Below, piece after piece: positions 32,167 through 44,489 of a DNA stretch of 64,000 nt. Numbering within the stretch: position 1 is the first letter of the stretch; each line of letters starts with the position of its first letter. A program made the position numbers and the translations under genes. This DNA is from Turnera subulata (Eukaryota; Streptophyta; Magnoliopsida; Malpighiales; Passifloraceae), in assembly GCA_028386065.3 (NCBI GenBank), contig JAKUCV010006264.1:16580-80579 (forward strand), in the 5' to 3' direction. A model generated the notes under the pieces. That model was not told the DNA's origin. It made no database searches and saw only the letters and a program-made list of their open reading frames with translations.

Positions 32167-32839
32167 ATGAGTGAGGGCAACGTTGCTAAGACCAATGTGG
32201 CTGCGGAATCCTAGGATCTGCTGAAGGATCCAAATGTCAGAAATACACTATGAGCCTTGAAGAAATTGAAGATGGTGTCCCCTAGGGGTGACGGGGGACA
32301 AGTCTCAAAACCAGGCATTGAGAATAATGTGGTGGTCGTTCAGGAGGATGACTCGGTGACACAGGAATCCAAAGGAGATGGGGAGAGGCTTAGAAGAGTG
32401 GAGGAATTACTGAAAGCCATAAAGAGGAAAGAGGATGATTGGAACTTGGAACGTATATCTTTGTTCCCTGAAGCCCGCCTTCGTGAAAAGTTTAAGAAGT
32501 CGGACAACGAGAAGTTCAATGGAATGGGATGTCCAACAACTCATCTGAAGATATATGTTAAGATACTACAACCTATAGGGATCGGGCCAGGGTTGATGGC
32601 CCAATTGCTTTAAAGAACTTTATTGGGAGCAGCCCTAAAGTGGTTCATGACTTTGGATGAGAGAAAAGTGAGCAAATGGGAGGACTTCTGCAAAAAGTTC
32701 TTGAACCAATATAGCTACAACACCGAAGTGGATGTGACCAAGAGGGATCCCGAGACAACCAAACAGGTGGCCCAAGAGACATTCTCACCCTTTATCACGA
32801 GGTGGCGTAGCAAGGCATCATTAATGGTGAACCGACCTC
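32167..32839 (+). pseudogene. Tat/Ogre-like Gag, truncated by Ogre-d
   Basis: Start ATG at 32167 (MSEGNVAKTNVAAES) is followed by two early stops (32212, 32251) and a third at 32611. The capsid part is recognisable: ERLRRVEELLKAIKRKEDDW, DNEKFNGMGCPTTHLKIY, GAALKWFMTLDERKVSKWED, FITRWRSKASLMVNRP. At 32839 the frame runs into the Ogre-d LTR. The paralogous Gag at 34937 aligns residue for residue by eye. It would form the particle core; this copy is dead. Confidence 0.85.
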
Positions 32840-34416
32840 TGTGAACACCCAAATTTGACCCATGAATATTTTACTAAAAGTGGATTCCAAACATGCTCAA
32901 ACTTTAGGTTAATCAGATGATTTGATTTTGAGTTAAGGCATGATAAGAATTTAATTTAGTAGAATTAATGTATTTTGATAATCTAAACCTTTGTGCACTT
33001 AAACCTTAGGATTAATGAGATGATTTAATCTTAGGGTAAAACATATAATAAGGTTTATTTACATTAAAATACGTTCCATTTTATTGCTTGGGCTCTTTTA
33101 GTTGTTTTTAACCCAATTATATTGAGATGATTATTTTTTTGGGTTAGAAATGGGTTTAAGGGTCCAAGTTAATGAATTCTCCAAAGTTTATCTAGCCCAT
33201 TAACACATTTCTTGTAGGCTATTTTTAGCTTTGTTTTTTGTGGAAAATCAGAGTTAAATTATCATTTAAGTAGATTTTTGTATTTTTGATATGATTTTGC
33301 TTAAAATGGGTATTAATGTGTAATCAATCAATCTTGGAATGATTTAAGGGGGTGAGGAACAAGTAATTGAGTGATTCTAGGTTAATTAGGGGTTAATTAC
33401 ACGGTAGGATCAAGTTAGAGCTGAATTAGGGGGATTGGGGGTCAGAAAAGGAAAGAACGAGTGATACGCAGGGTAACCGGCGGTTCTCTCGCGACAACCG
33501 CCGGCACCTGGCGGTCAACCTCACATGACCGCCGGCACTGGGGGTCATAGGTGCCCAGAACCCCCAATTTCCTCCAATTTTGTTTCTAATTCGATCCTAT
33601 GCGGTTTTTGACCAAATTTTCGGGCATAAGAAGACCATTAAGCAGGTCCATGCCCCTAGACTTCCCAGAGCACTATAAATAGGACTCCTAACACACATTT
33701 CAAGGACACACAATCTTTCTCACACATACACCCATAAGCCTTGAGTGCTTGGAGAAACTCTACCTCTCTAAGTCTATAGATACATTATTAGGCAGAAACT
33801 TTGGAGGAATTTCGTGGGAGGCATCAACAGTAGTCCAGCATGGAAAAGTCAAGAAGAGGATCAACCATTGAGCTTAGAAATGGAAATAAGGTGGGTGTAG
33901 AAGTCAACCCATTGCAAGGAGCTAGAGGAGGGCTACAGTAGGTAACACTAAACCTTGTTTTGGTTGATCTTTGTTGATTACATGCTGATGCTTTTGTTGA
34001 TGTAATTGGCCGATTTGTGCCATGTTCAAAAGTACATGGCTTTGACCCCAGTCACTCGGGTACGTAGGTAGTCTCGGTTTTACACCGAGATGCAAGCCAA
34101 ATTTTTTTCCTATCCCCCATTCGTTTACTTTCCTCACTTGCACACTTGCACCAGGCACACTTGCATTTTGCAATTGCACATAGTTTCGACCCAACACGGA
34201 TGGGTGCCTAACACCTTTCCATCCGTGACAAACCCCCGATCCCATGACCTTGGTTCGCCATGACCATGTAGCATAAAGGAGTCACATTAAGGTTTTTCCC
34301 AAGTTTTGTCCTTAATAAAATTTGGATGGCGACTCCAATGTTATGGGATTGACTCGAGGAAGAAGGTGAAAGGATTAGATGAATTGGCCCAAGTGATCTT
34401 GGATCAGGTATTCACA
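32840..34416 (+). repeat. Ogre-d 5' LTR (1577 bp)
   Basis: It starts TGTGAACACCCAAATTTGACC and ends GGATCAGGTATTCACA. The hairpin array is at 33472-33549. CTATAAATAG at 33673-33682 is a good TATA box, followed by GGAGAAACTCTACCTCTC leader-like DNA. Confidence 0.85.
33673..33682 (+). promoter_or_regulatory. TATA box of the Ogre-d LTR
   Basis: CTATAAATAG, about 125 bases downstream of the hairpin array; the Ogre-a copy reads TGTAAATAG at the same place and Ogre-c has lost it. Confidence 0.65.
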
Positions 34417-34418
34417 GT

Positions 34419-34436
34419 TGGCAACTCCGCTGGGGA
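34419..34436 (+). promoter_or_regulatory. Primer-binding site of Ogre-d
   Basis: TGGCAACTCCGCTGGGGA, two bases after the LTR end, as in Ogre-c. Confidence 0.75.
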
Positions 34437-34936
34437 AGTAGTGGGTTCAAGAGAATTTGTGCAGTTGTAGAATCTTGTGTGCCTTTTACTTGTCATCATA
34501 AGTGCCTTGCATTCATGATGATTGATGTGAAGCCTTTACCGTAAGAGGGCAAGGGAATCCAAGTCCACCACAATGCTTTCTTTAAAGATGGCGGCTTGAG
34601 TGAACCCATTTCTCAATGTTTAGCAATGATGGGGATTAATTGGCCTTGGACCTCACGCGATATCCATTATCACATGTGAGTAGGTCAACCTATTCCTTAG
34701 CGGCAATCTTTTGGCCCCCAACCAGCTGGATACCCTGAGCATCTCATGCATTATGAATCTTTAAGTGGTACGTGCATTTGGGTGTATACTATTGTTGATT
34801 CAAGTAATTGTAAATAGAGTGCCTCCTTCATGACCTTTACCCTAAAAAAGAGAGAGAGTGATCCCCTTGGGTACCTAGAGTTTTGACACCTATCTCCCCT
34901 CAATACTAGTGCAAGATAAGTGAAGATAACACTACC
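34437..34936 (+). other. Ogre-d untranslated leader
   Basis: No gene; similar to 31677-32166. The position equivalent to the Ogre-c gag ATG is ATA here (34915), so the first in-frame Met is at 34937. Confidence 0.6.
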
Positions 34937-36045
34937 ATGACAGATGTGACCATGGAATCCCTGCTCGAAGATCCAATTGTGAGGGATGCATTGATGATGC
35001 TCAAGCATAGAACTGCGTCCCTTGGGAGTAATGGGGGACAGACTTCAAGGCAAAATGGTGATGAGGTAATGACACAAGGCGGTGGCTCGATGATTCGAAG
35101 GCCCAAAGAAGATGAGGAAAGGCTCAGGAGAGTAGAGGAGCTACTGAAAACCATGAAGAGGAAGGAAGATGACTGGAATCTAGATCGCTTATCTTTGTTC
35201 CCTGAAGCCCGGTTACCTGAGAAGTTCAAGATGCCTGACATCGAGAAATTCAATGGAATGGGATGCCCTACAACTCAATTGAAGATCTATGTGTGGATGC
35301 TGCAGCCTATGGGAGTAGGACCAGAACTGATGGTTCAATTGTTTCAGAGGACTCTGTGGGGGGCAGCTTTGAAGTGGTTCATGTCCTTGGATGAGAGCAG
35401 GATCAGTAAATAGGATGACATCTACAAGGAGTTTGTGAACCAGTATGGTTATAACACCTAGGTGGATGTGACTAAAAGGGATCTCGAGACAACCAAGCAA
35501 GAGCCCGAGGAGACTTTCTCTGCTTATATCTCGAGATGGCGCGATAAGGCATCGTTAATGGTTAGCAGACCAACCGAGGACGACCAGATACAGATGGTCA
35601 TCAAGAATTTGCAGCCGGCATATTATGTTCGTACGGTTGGCAATTACTATGCCAATTTCTAAGCCCTTGTTAGGACAGGTATGCAGCTAGAAGACGCCAA
35701 CAATTCGGGAAAGATCAAGGTGTCCATGGGCGCATCTGCATTCAGAAGAAGCCCAAATCTGACCCTGGGGAAGAAGTCACCTGGGGTAAATTATGTGACC
35801 GCTCAAGCTGGACCTAAACCCAGAAAGTTTACCCCTTTGCCTATGTCTCTAGGGAGAATGTTCAAGAAATGTGTGGGGGGAGACCTACTACGGCCTCTAG
35901 AGCCTAACTCTGACTCACTTGTTAGAGGAAACCCAAGCAGATATTGTGAGTTCCACCAGATGACGGGGTATACCACTGATGACTGCTTTCAGCTCCACCA
36001 CAGGATTCAAGATTTGGTGGAACAAAAGGAGATATTATTGCCAAG
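34937..36045 (+). pseudogene. Tat/Ogre-like Gag
   Basis: Capsid motifs ERLRRVEELLKTMKRKEDDW, DIEKFNGMGCPTTQLKIY, GAALKWFMSLDESRISK, FSAYISRWRDKASLMVSRPT, then MVIKNLQPAYY and the C-terminal RYCEFHQMTGYTTDDCFQLH, which is the Ogre/Tat zinc-finger-like motif (C…H…C…H). Three in-frame stops interrupt it, at 35411, 35459 and 35660. The reading frame otherwise stays constant from start to end. The sequence breaks at KEILLPS, where the Ath-5 LTR starts. Protease should follow but is not found. Confidence 0.85.
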
Positions 36046-37889
36046 TGATGCGTTTTATTTACGCGTGACTTTTTCAAATTTATAATTCTTGATCAATTCA
36101 CAACACGACAAACAAATAACTCACGAGTAAATGCAACGATTGTTAACTGCAAGCGCACAATGTACTATGTAGTGTAGTAGTCTAATCAAGGTCGATCCAC
36201 GGAACAAGGGAAATAAGTACTACCTAATGTCACAACTTATGATTATCTAGGCAAATCAAATTAAAGATGGTGTAGGGTGATGTCGACTAGGCTAGAAATA
36301 AAATAAATAAATCGCAGACTTAATCTAAAGGAAAGTTCAATCAACATCTAATGCAATCTAGGAAATCGAGGTTCACACAATTACTATCTAGGTTTATTAT
36401 GCATGGATGTCGATTACTCCTATTGATGTGTGATTATGGGCAATTGTTTCTAATGTCTTAATCCTCAGCTCTCGCATGTTGAATCAAATATTCAGCAAAC
36501 ATTACTACCTAGCTCTCGCATAGCCTAGCATCAATACTAAACTCATTAAGCACAAAACAATTAATAAAGCCCTAAGAAACTATCAGCTCTCGCTTATTTT
36601 AGCATCAATCAATCTAAGTTCTTCTAGGTATCATCATATAAATTACGCAGCTCTCGCATGTTGCAATCAATAAGAATCAATCCAAAGTAGATAATAAATT
36701 CGGCACACACAGATTGAACAATCAACACAATCAATTGAATAAACATCAATTCATATACAATAATACCATAGAAGTAATTGGCTACATTCCTAATCCTAGA
36801 TTAGAGAACTAGTTCATCATAATAAAATAGCAAATCATCAAAATCTCACAAGAATTCATCAAGTAAACAAATGGACAGAAAGAAAATCAAATAAAAGAGA
36901 GAGTAGTGAAGTCGGGCAGCCGATTTGTGTTGGTGATGATGGCGTCGACTTGTGCTCCTCTGGTGACGACTTCTGCTGCAATTGGACTGGTGATTCTGTG
37001 ACTTTGAACCGTCAAATCTTACTGGAAAAATGTTAAATTTTTGTGGGGAATTACCTTTGAAATTGGATGAGAAATTCGGCACCACCTAGAGGATCCAAAA
37101 GAGTGAAAACCCTAACCCTACTAGTGTGTGTGACCTAATAACTAGCCAATTCGGCAGAGCTTCGCCCTCTGGCTTCTGCCTCCTGAATATGTCGACCTAG
37201 GGGGTCCATTTATACTACCTTTAGCTGCTGGAAGTCGGTGGGGCTCTCCTTCTATGAATGGAAATTGAATTCTTGACTTGCACTCCAAGTTGGACTTTTG
37301 CCTATTTTCTGACCCGAAATTTGCATTCCACTTAACTCCTAGAAGACTTCCGAACTGGGCGTTTGGATCTTCTACAAAATTCTAGATAATGCTCTCAAAT
37401 TTTGTTCCATAAAAAGAAATCTTCAATTGGACTTTGGTAGCTCAAGATATCACCGAAACACTCGGCCTGGGTTGGCACAGAAAAATCTGCATTCTAGGCT
37501 AGATTAAAATAATTGCTGCTCCATATAGACATGTCCAAAAATTATAAAATTTAATCCCTAGAGAGCCCTGTAAGTCTAACTTTGTCTCCAATTAGTCTCA
37601 CTTAATTTTGATACCTAGAACTCTCGAAATCTTCTAAATAGTCGGCTGTGCTCACTGTAGAAAGTTTCCTAAATTTGGCCTGGTTTCCAAACTTGGCTAA
37701 AAAGCTTCCATTCTTCAATAAAAATGACAAATTCCTGATAAAAACACTTAATCAGCAAAATTGAAGTACTAATTGACATGATGCATGAAAACACACAATA
37801 ATATAAAGATTATACACATAATCGACCAAGAATACACAGTAAAAGCCATTCAAAACCATCATAAAAACACTAACATTTAGATGTTATCA
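36046..37889 (-). repeat. Ath-5 3' LTR (1844 bp)
   Basis: On the plus strand it runs TGATGCGTTTTATTTACGCG to CATTTAGATGTTATCA. It matches 46915-48720 closely apart from scattered substitutions and small indels, including about 45 extra bases near 36330-36375. It carries four spaced copies of AGCTCTCGC (36467, 36511, 36585, 36649). Confidence 0.9.
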
Positions 37890-37912
37890 AATCTCCTCAA
37901 ACTTAAACTTTG
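37890..37912 (-). promoter_or_regulatory. Ath-5 polypurine tract
   Basis: Minus strand AAGTTTAAGTTTGAGGAGATT directly before TGATAACATC, preceded by CTCGAGGACAAGC. It has GAGGAG where other Athila copies have GGGG. Confidence 0.75.
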
Positions 37913-39960
37913 CTTGTCCTCGAGCAAATGAAACAAAATAAACCAAATGAGGGTTTTAAAAAACTCCACCAAATCACACAGTCAAAAAGAATTCATATCA
38001 AGACTTCCAAGATAATCACCAAGAGCTTATGAGAAACATTTAAGACCAAATGCCAAGAAAGAAAGAAAATCTCATGAAAAAGCATCCAGGCCGTAGTCAA
38101 ACTTACCTGCACAAGCTTTTCACACAAATCACTTAGCAAAAATCGATTTCCCATATGCATGCAAGAATGAATTGACGTCTTGAAAATTTGAAAAACTAGT
38201 CCCACCGGCAAATTCCAGAACCTAACTCCACTATTATGAATAAACACTCTCAAAAAGATCAGTAGGACTTTATAAAGGGTTGTAATGGGTCTTGGGTAAA
38301 GGTTGATCAAAGAAAAGGTGTATATAGGAAATCAAAGTTCAAAAATTCACTTAAGAAAAGAATGTAATATGCATTATCAAGAAATTAAAAAGATTTCTCA
38401 AAGTGCAAGACTTGAAATAACATCCATCATATGATCGTCAAAAGAAATTCAACTTGTTTCAGGAACCTTGATTGCGCAATTTCCATGTCTTTTTTGAATT
38501 TTTCTGAAATTTTTTTATTTTTTTGAATTAACTTTGTCGATTTTCTTTATTTTTTCTTTTTTTTCTGCGCTTGACATTCCATAATATACTTGAAACGATT
38601 GAAAGTGCAAACATCTTCAATGCATAGATCTTCTTGGATGTGAAAAGATACGGTACAATTGCACTTATCATAGAAAAAATCTTGATAAAAACATACAAAA
38701 AAAATCTCTCAAGGAACTTTGAAAAATAGGGTATGGATAATGAAAGAAAAAAATGGTAGCTATAAGGCTTCAAAGGGTTAAAGGTGGGTAAACGTGGGTA
38801 ATGAAAGAAAAGTTAGCTACCATGATTTAGGCTCAAAGGGGTTAAACAAGGAAAAATGATAAAGGGTAGGCTTTTTATTGGCTTGTTGGTTTAAACAGAG
38901 AATGCCTAAATCATCTCTTTCATTGAGCATTTATGAGAAAAGTTCGCCTTGAAAAGTTCTGAAAACTTGTTCTAGGACATATATGTTGACGTTAAAGATT
39001 TGAAAAAATAATGCATAGGGTGTCGAAAAAATGCTAGGCAAAGAATGCTAGAACTTGCATGAATTCATCACAACTATTCATGAACACAAGATCAATCAAA
39101 AATCAAACTTCTTGCATTTAAAAGAAAAAGATTTCAAAAACTCAAAGCAACTCTCTTGGTTATACATCAACAAAAACATATTGATCATAGAATGGTGGGT
39201 TTGAAAACAATTTGAAAAACAAAAAAAAAATTTGTTTTGTTCGAATTTTTTTTTATTTTTTTGTTAATTTTTTTTTTGAAATTTTTTTATTTGAAAAACA
39301 ATTTTGAAAACAATTTTTGAAATAATAATAGCTTTTTACTAAGTAATCTAGAATCAAGAATATGCATACTCAATATATTAAAGTCAAAAACATGCTCTTT
39401 ATTGATAATAAATAAAACAAACATAAACAAATTGCAAAGAAATTTGTTCCTCCTCCTCAAACTTAAATCAGACAATGTCCTCATTAGCCAAGAAAGAAAA
39501 GAAACAAAGGATAAAAAGATAGGCACATAGGAGAGGCACTCTCCCCAAACTTAGATTGAAACATGTATAGCACATAACAAAAGATAATCCAAGTAAGAGA
39601 GAAAGTAAGAATCAACCATAAGAGAGATAGAGAAATCGACATTGCATTGCCACTAGGTGTTCATGACACCAAAATTAAACACATTTGACATGAAATTTAA
39701 ATTGCCACGTGGAAAACTAGCATTAACTGCATCCTATAAAAGTAAATACATAAAGCAATAAAAACACAACACATAGAATGACGATGCATGAAACTACTCA
39801 GCAAGTTTGTTCTCTATGTTCTCTAGCTTCTTCCTAAGTTGCACAATGATCTTCTCTTGTTCATCCAATTTACTGCACATGACGCTCCCTAACTTATCAA
39901 CAATGTCAACCAACTTATCCATTTGAGAGAGTAATTCGTCGGTGGTCTTGTTGAGATTGG
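37913..39960 (-). other. Ath-5 3' non-coding region
   Basis: No convincing gene; ORFs of 79-105 codons lack motifs. It is very A/T-rich with homopolymer runs (38500-38560, 39205-39290). On the minus strand the module ATGAGGACATTGTCTGATTT, AAGTTTGAGGAGGAGG (39435-39485) is the internal counterpart of the polypurine module. Short repeats of GGTTAAA/GGGTAATGAAAGAAA occur at 38740-38860. Confidence 0.55.
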
Positions 39961-39965
39961 CGATG

Positions 39966-42089
39966 TGATGCGTGTGCTATCCTGCAAGTGCACAGGGTTG
40001 TTGTAGTACTTTATCAAGGTCGTATCCACACGGACTGGGTTGAATCCGTTTTCCTTCAATTTCGGACAAACTAGACTTGAAAACAATTAAACAAAGATGG
40101 ATTTGGGTGAATAATAATTAAGAAGTAAAATGAGCAGTAAAATAAATGTAACAATAATTTAAACGAGGAAGAGATCAGGAATAGTGAATTCCCAGGCATC
40201 CGGGGGTTCACATGCTCTGTTTTATGCGTGTAAATTGCTCGACAGCCTCATCACAGGCTGAGCCTGTGGGTGAGGCTGTGACTAATGAGATGTCTTGACG
40301 GGGCTCCCATCCTAAGGTACTATCAACGGCTTTCGATCTTATTGATAGTTCCCTAAGCTTCCATCTACCCCTTGTCACTAAAGTAAATGTCCACTTAAGG
40401 ATGAAGTTTAATGTTGGTGCTAATACCCACAGTCTCTCCCTATCTTCTTTCGAATGTCTAAGGAGTGAAGGTTGACTATTGTAGGTCTAGCACTCCTGGC
40501 TTCTCCTTTCTGTCCTTCACCAGGCTGCTACTAAACTAAGGATATGCCAGCCAATAGTCAATCAAGAATCAAAATAGGAGTTGGGTTATCTCTTGACTAT
40601 ACTGTCACAAAATGAGGCTGTGCTAGGCACAGCCTGATGTTGTTGACAGCAAGGGAGTCAATTATAAGATTGGTTCTTGCAGGCGCTCTCAACCGATACT
40701 GCACCCATTTGCTTTCGCTCACAGATGCCTCCCATGGTTCTCATCTTCCATGTGCTTTCGCATTGGTCAAACTCAGGGGATTAAGATCGGTGTTGAGGCT
40801 AATTCCTCAATTAGTTTCTAACCCTGTCACAAGCTAGAAGGCTAAGTGTTTGTTGTTGTTGTTCTAGTGGCTATGGTTTCTCCATTCGGTCCTTCTCCTA
40901 GCTGTCTGTATTCTTGCATGGTTTGTTCAGAACTCAGACATGTTGCAAGCTCACAACAACTAAAACAAGAAATATGATTAAGAACATAAAATTGAGCAAT
41001 TTATTACATATGTACCCGAGACATGTTTACCTCCCTTCAACCTAAGAAGGGGTTGTTTAGTTCATACTCAGAATTACAAAACAGATGGGTATATGTGATG
41101 GCATAATTTCTGGAACAATTTAGGGGCTAGGGGCGACACGATTTCTGCCCAGCAAAGGGTGTAGAATCATGTTTCCCCTTAAACCCATGGTGTTTCTGGG
41201 TTCTGCCCCTGTTCCAGAACTTCTGCAAGTTCTTCGTATTTTCTGGGTTGATCTCTGGATTCCCCGATGCCAGGATGCCTTTCTCCTCTTGTCTTCACCC
41301 TTTTTGTAGATGCAGCTCCCTTCTCTTCCTCATCCCCACTTGCTGGAGAGCATGGGTGTTTGGGCAAGTTGGCTCGTCTGTCCTCCAGCGTGTTTGCCAG
41401 GATAGGCATGATGGGCACCAAGATGAATGGTGGATTGTGAGTTCCAAGGCACCCTTTGCAGAGGATAATTGTTCTTTAAGGTAGATTCCCTCTGAGTGGC
41501 GTGTGCCTGTTCCATTTTCCCTGGAAAGTGTTCTGGGAACTTCAGGAGAATGCTTGTTTATGTTAGTGGAGCGTATGGTGCAAGTTGCGCAATTTTATAT
41601 TATTCCTAAAATTTTTAGGTTTTGCAGGACGCACAGCATGAGGCTGTCATCACACAGGCTGAGGCTGTGCAAGGTTTAATTGTAGTCCTCCATCGACTTC
41701 TTCTGTGGTTGGTTTCTGCCTCTCCTGCTGATAATGAGGTGTCATAAAGACTTCCTAGAAACGATCGGGGTCAATGAGCCTTAGTGGAAATCTTGCGATT
41801 TGCAGGTGGAATTAGGCTTTTAACTGGGTTCGTAATGAACAACAGCCTCAGGAACAGCCTCAAGGGTTCTGCAACAGGTTCATTATGTGGCAAAGGCTGT
41901 TTCTTTAAATTCTTCAACGAATTCTTCCCAAATTGGTTGAAGTGCACCTGAAATCACTAATTATGTAGTAAATGGTAGGAATACAGGAAATACGATAGAA
42001 TTATGCATAGACGGCATATAATCATGAAAGAATGAGCACATATCATGCCTAAAATCATGCCTAAAACTATGCATATTTCGTGTGCATCA
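39966..42089 (-). repeat. Ath-6 LTR (2124 bp)
   Basis: On the plus strand it starts TGATGCGTGTGCTATCCTGC and ends TTCGTGTGCATCA. It aligns with the reverse of the Ath-4 3' LTR over its length. It contains CACAGGCTGAGCCTGTG at about 40253 and related motifs at 40610-40640, 41632-41675 and 41844-41895. Confidence 0.85.
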
Positions 42090-42105
42090 AAATACCCCAA
42101 ATTGA
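42090..42105 (-). promoter_or_regulatory. Ath-6 polypurine tract
   Basis: Minus strand CAATTTGGGGTATTT immediately before TGATGCACACG, preceded by TTGAGGACAAGCAAAATCTT. Confidence 0.75.
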
Positions 42106-42206
42106 AGATTTTGCTTGTCCTCAAGCAAACAGAAGAATAAAAGGAGGCATGATTTAAAGGAGAGAGAAGGCTAATCTCAATGCATCGAGTTTTCACAGTG
42201 CTTCTT

Positions 42207-42738
42207 GATACGGCAACACTACCAGAACAAAGCTAGATAGCACCTCCTAATCAATCCAATTCTCCAAGATCAGCAACAAAATTCAACCAATTAGGGTTTC
42301 AGCAATTACCTCTATCACCTCAAAACAAAACAAAGTTGTTAAGCAACAATAGAGTAATAACAGATAGGAATCTTGTAAATGCCACTAGCAATTTAATCAC
42401 TTGATAAGTAAACACAATCCCTAAAATAAACAAGAAGAAATCAATTCTACTTGCAAATAACCAAGGTAATAAAAACCTCAAACTTTTATTCTCAAATCTC
42501 AATGTGTGTAAATCATAAAGCATAAGTGCGACAACCCCTTCCACTGCCTAGGGGAGGAGGAGTGCATCTACCACCACCAAGAAGAGGAAATCAAATTTGG
42601 ACTTAGATGGGATTTTAGGTCGGAAACTCGTAAAGGACATAATGAGTGGGCCTTTCTTAATTTTTTTTTTCCTTTTATAAGTAATTGTTGGAAATCTTAC
42701 TTTGAGACTTAGTGGTTCAAGAATTTTATCAATGAAAA
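42207..42738. other. Unassigned stretch in Ath-5
   Basis: About 530 bases between Ath-6 and the RNase H fragment. I see no gene or known repeat motif. The integrase of Ath-5 should be here and is absent. The segment may be Ath-5 3' DNA or another insertion. Confidence 0.35.
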
Positions 42739-43221
42739 TCAGGTCTCTTGTGGAGATAATTTGGTGAACACGTTAAAACACCGAGAAGGCATATGTCGCC
42801 GCTTCCATCGAAGAACTCGTGGTTTCGCATCTGTCTTCTGGAGCAAATACTTCAATGCAGCGTGGTCCGTGTGAACAATCACCTTGGAACCCAAAAGGTA
42901 ACTCCTGAACTTGTCAATTGCGAATACAACAACTAATAACTCCTTCTCCGCAGTTGTATAATTAACTTGAGCATCATCTAGAGTCTTGCTTGCATAATAA
43001 ATGGCGTGCATCTTCCCATATCAGCGTTATCCTAAGACTACGCCTACAGCAAAGTCGTTTGCATCACACATTATCTCGAACGGAAGTGAATAATCAGGGG
43101 GTTGAATGATGGGTGCCGAAATCAGCACCTTCTTGAGCTTGTCGAATTCTTTCATACAGTGTTCATCAAAGACAAAAGGCACATCTTTATTCAAGAGATT
43201 AGTAAGAGGTTTGGCTACCTT
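42739..43221 (-). pseudogene. Athila-like RNase H, partial
   Basis: Frame 42739-43011 reads [59 protein letters not shown] and KPRVLRW, the standard gypsy RNase H pattern with its Glu (AEKE) and Asp (HTDHAALK). Just upstream (43012-43221) a frameshifted stretch still shows the RT-to-RNase H connection. After RVLRW the protein continues with unrelated residues to a TGA, and no integrase follows. It would degrade RNA in RNA-DNA hybrids during reverse transcription. Confidence 0.8.
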
Positions 43222-43914
43222 CTAGAAATCCTTAATGAATCTTCTGTAAAATCCGACATGTCCAAGAAAACTGCGAATTGCCTTGACTGAATTTGGTGGA
43301 GGTAAGGTCTCTATCACATCTATCTTGGCTTTGTCCACTTCAAACCCACGTTCGGAAACTAAATGTCCAAGAACAATTCCTTCTTGTACCATAAAATGGC
43401 ATTTTTCCCAATTAAGCACCAGATTAGTCTCCTCACATCTTGTAAGTACCTTTGAAACGTTAGATAAATAATCCTCAAATGTATTTCCGTAGACGAAAAA
43501 GTCATCCATGAAAACCTCCATAATCTTCTCTATGTAGTCAGAGAAAATTGCCATCATGTATCTTCGAAAAGTGGCTGGTGTGTTGCACAGCCCAAAAGGC
43601 ATCCATCGATAAGCAAAAGTTGCATACGGACAAGTGAAAGTCGTCTTCTCTTGATCATTTGGGTGAATTGCTATTTGAAAGAATCCCGAATATCCGTCCA
43701 AATAGCAATAATAAAAATGCTTAGCTAATCGCTCAAGCATTTGATCGATAAACGACAATGGAAAGTGATCCTTGCACGTAGCACTGTTCAGCTTCCTATA
43801 ATCAATACACATTCTCCATCCTGTAATAGTCCTCGTAGGAATCAACTCGTCATCTTTGTTCTTGACCACTGTCATTCCTCCTTTCTTCGGTACCATGTGA
43901 ACTGGGCTACCCAT
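43222..43914 (-). pseudogene. Athila-like reverse transcriptase domain, intact over 230 codons
   Basis: Uninterrupted frame covering the RT palm and fingers: MGSPVHMVPKKGGMTVVKNK, GWRMCIDYRKLNSATCKDHF, FIDQMLERLAKH, YLDGYSGFFQIAI, FAYRWMPFGLCNTPATFRRY, then the catalytic MEVFMDDFFVYG (FMDD at 43501-43512) and LGHLVSERGFEVDKAKIDVI with SFLGHVGFYRRFIKDF. All key residues are present. It is the best preserved RT in the window. It sits in a polyprotein broken on both sides, so it is scored as a pseudogene part. Confidence 0.9.
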
Positions 43915-44489
43915 TCACTGTAAAAAATCGGATAAATAATCCCTGCATCAAGAAGCTTAAGAATCTCCTTTTTCACAACTTCCTTTATATTCTCATTAAG
44001 CCTCCTTTGACTTTCAATGCTCGGTTTGCTACCTTTCTAAAGCAAAATTCGATGCATGCAGAATGTAGGACTAATTCCCTTCAAGTTCTCAACAGAATAT
44101 CCAATTGCTTTTCTATGCTTCCTAAGCACATCAAGTAACATCTCCTCCTCTACTTTACTCCTCTCAGTGATGATAACAGGATATGTAGAGTCGGGGACCG
44201 AAGAATCCATACCGTAGCTTAGATGGTAATGGTTTGAACTCTACCTTTGGCGCGCTCCAAACCTCTTCCTTTCTTCTCTTCTCCAATCATCTCATAGCTC
44301 TTGTCTTCGGTCGCTTCCAACGGTGGCGTGGATTGCAAAATTTTTGTACTTTGGGCAATCTCCAAATTGTCATCATCAGTAATGCCACTCTTCACCAAGC
44401 AATTCATGAGTGGATCGTCACTACTTGCTACTTTACTCACTTCCTTCACGGCATCATCTATAAAATCAACTCGAAAACAATTGTCTTCT
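43915..44489 (-). pseudogene. Athila-like protease-RT linker
   Basis: Frame 44219-44449 reads MKEVSKVASSDDPLMNCLVK and an acidic linker; below it (43915-44215) frameshifted sequence corresponds to the 'LPPELKYAYL…' and 'ISPTFCMHRI' linker before RT. Several stops. Opposite-strand ORFs here are shadows. Confidence 0.6.

Larger units (their letters stand above)
30335..32839 (+). mobile_element. Ogre-c: Tat/Ogre-like 5' end (LTR, primer site, partial gag)
   Basis: 5' LTR, primer site, 490-base leader and the first two thirds of gag, cut at 32839 by insertion of the sister element Ogre-d. Its 3' part may be among the Ogre pol sequences at 48721-51394, but these could equally belong to Ogre-d. 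Confidence 0.75.
32840..36045 (+). mobile_element. Ogre-d: Tat/Ogre-like 5' half
   Basis: 5' LTR, primer site, leader and gag, inserted in the gag of Ogre-c (left flank ACCTC). It is interrupted at 36046 by Ath-5. The plus-strand pol at 48721-51394 is the likely continuation. Protease DNA is missing on both sides of Ath-5. No 3' LTR is present. Confidence 0.8.
39966..42206 (-). mobile_element. Ath-6: Athila-like 3' LTR with 117 bases of interior
   Basis: A minus-oriented LTR (39966-42089) of the Ath-2/Ath-4 type, followed on its upstream side by a polypurine tract and internal DNA to about 42206, then an abrupt change to unrelated sequence. It interrupts Ath-5: the bases on either side (…TTGGCGATG and TGATACGGC…) could rejoin, but no clean 5-bp duplication is visible. 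The rest of the element is missing. Confidence 0.75.
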
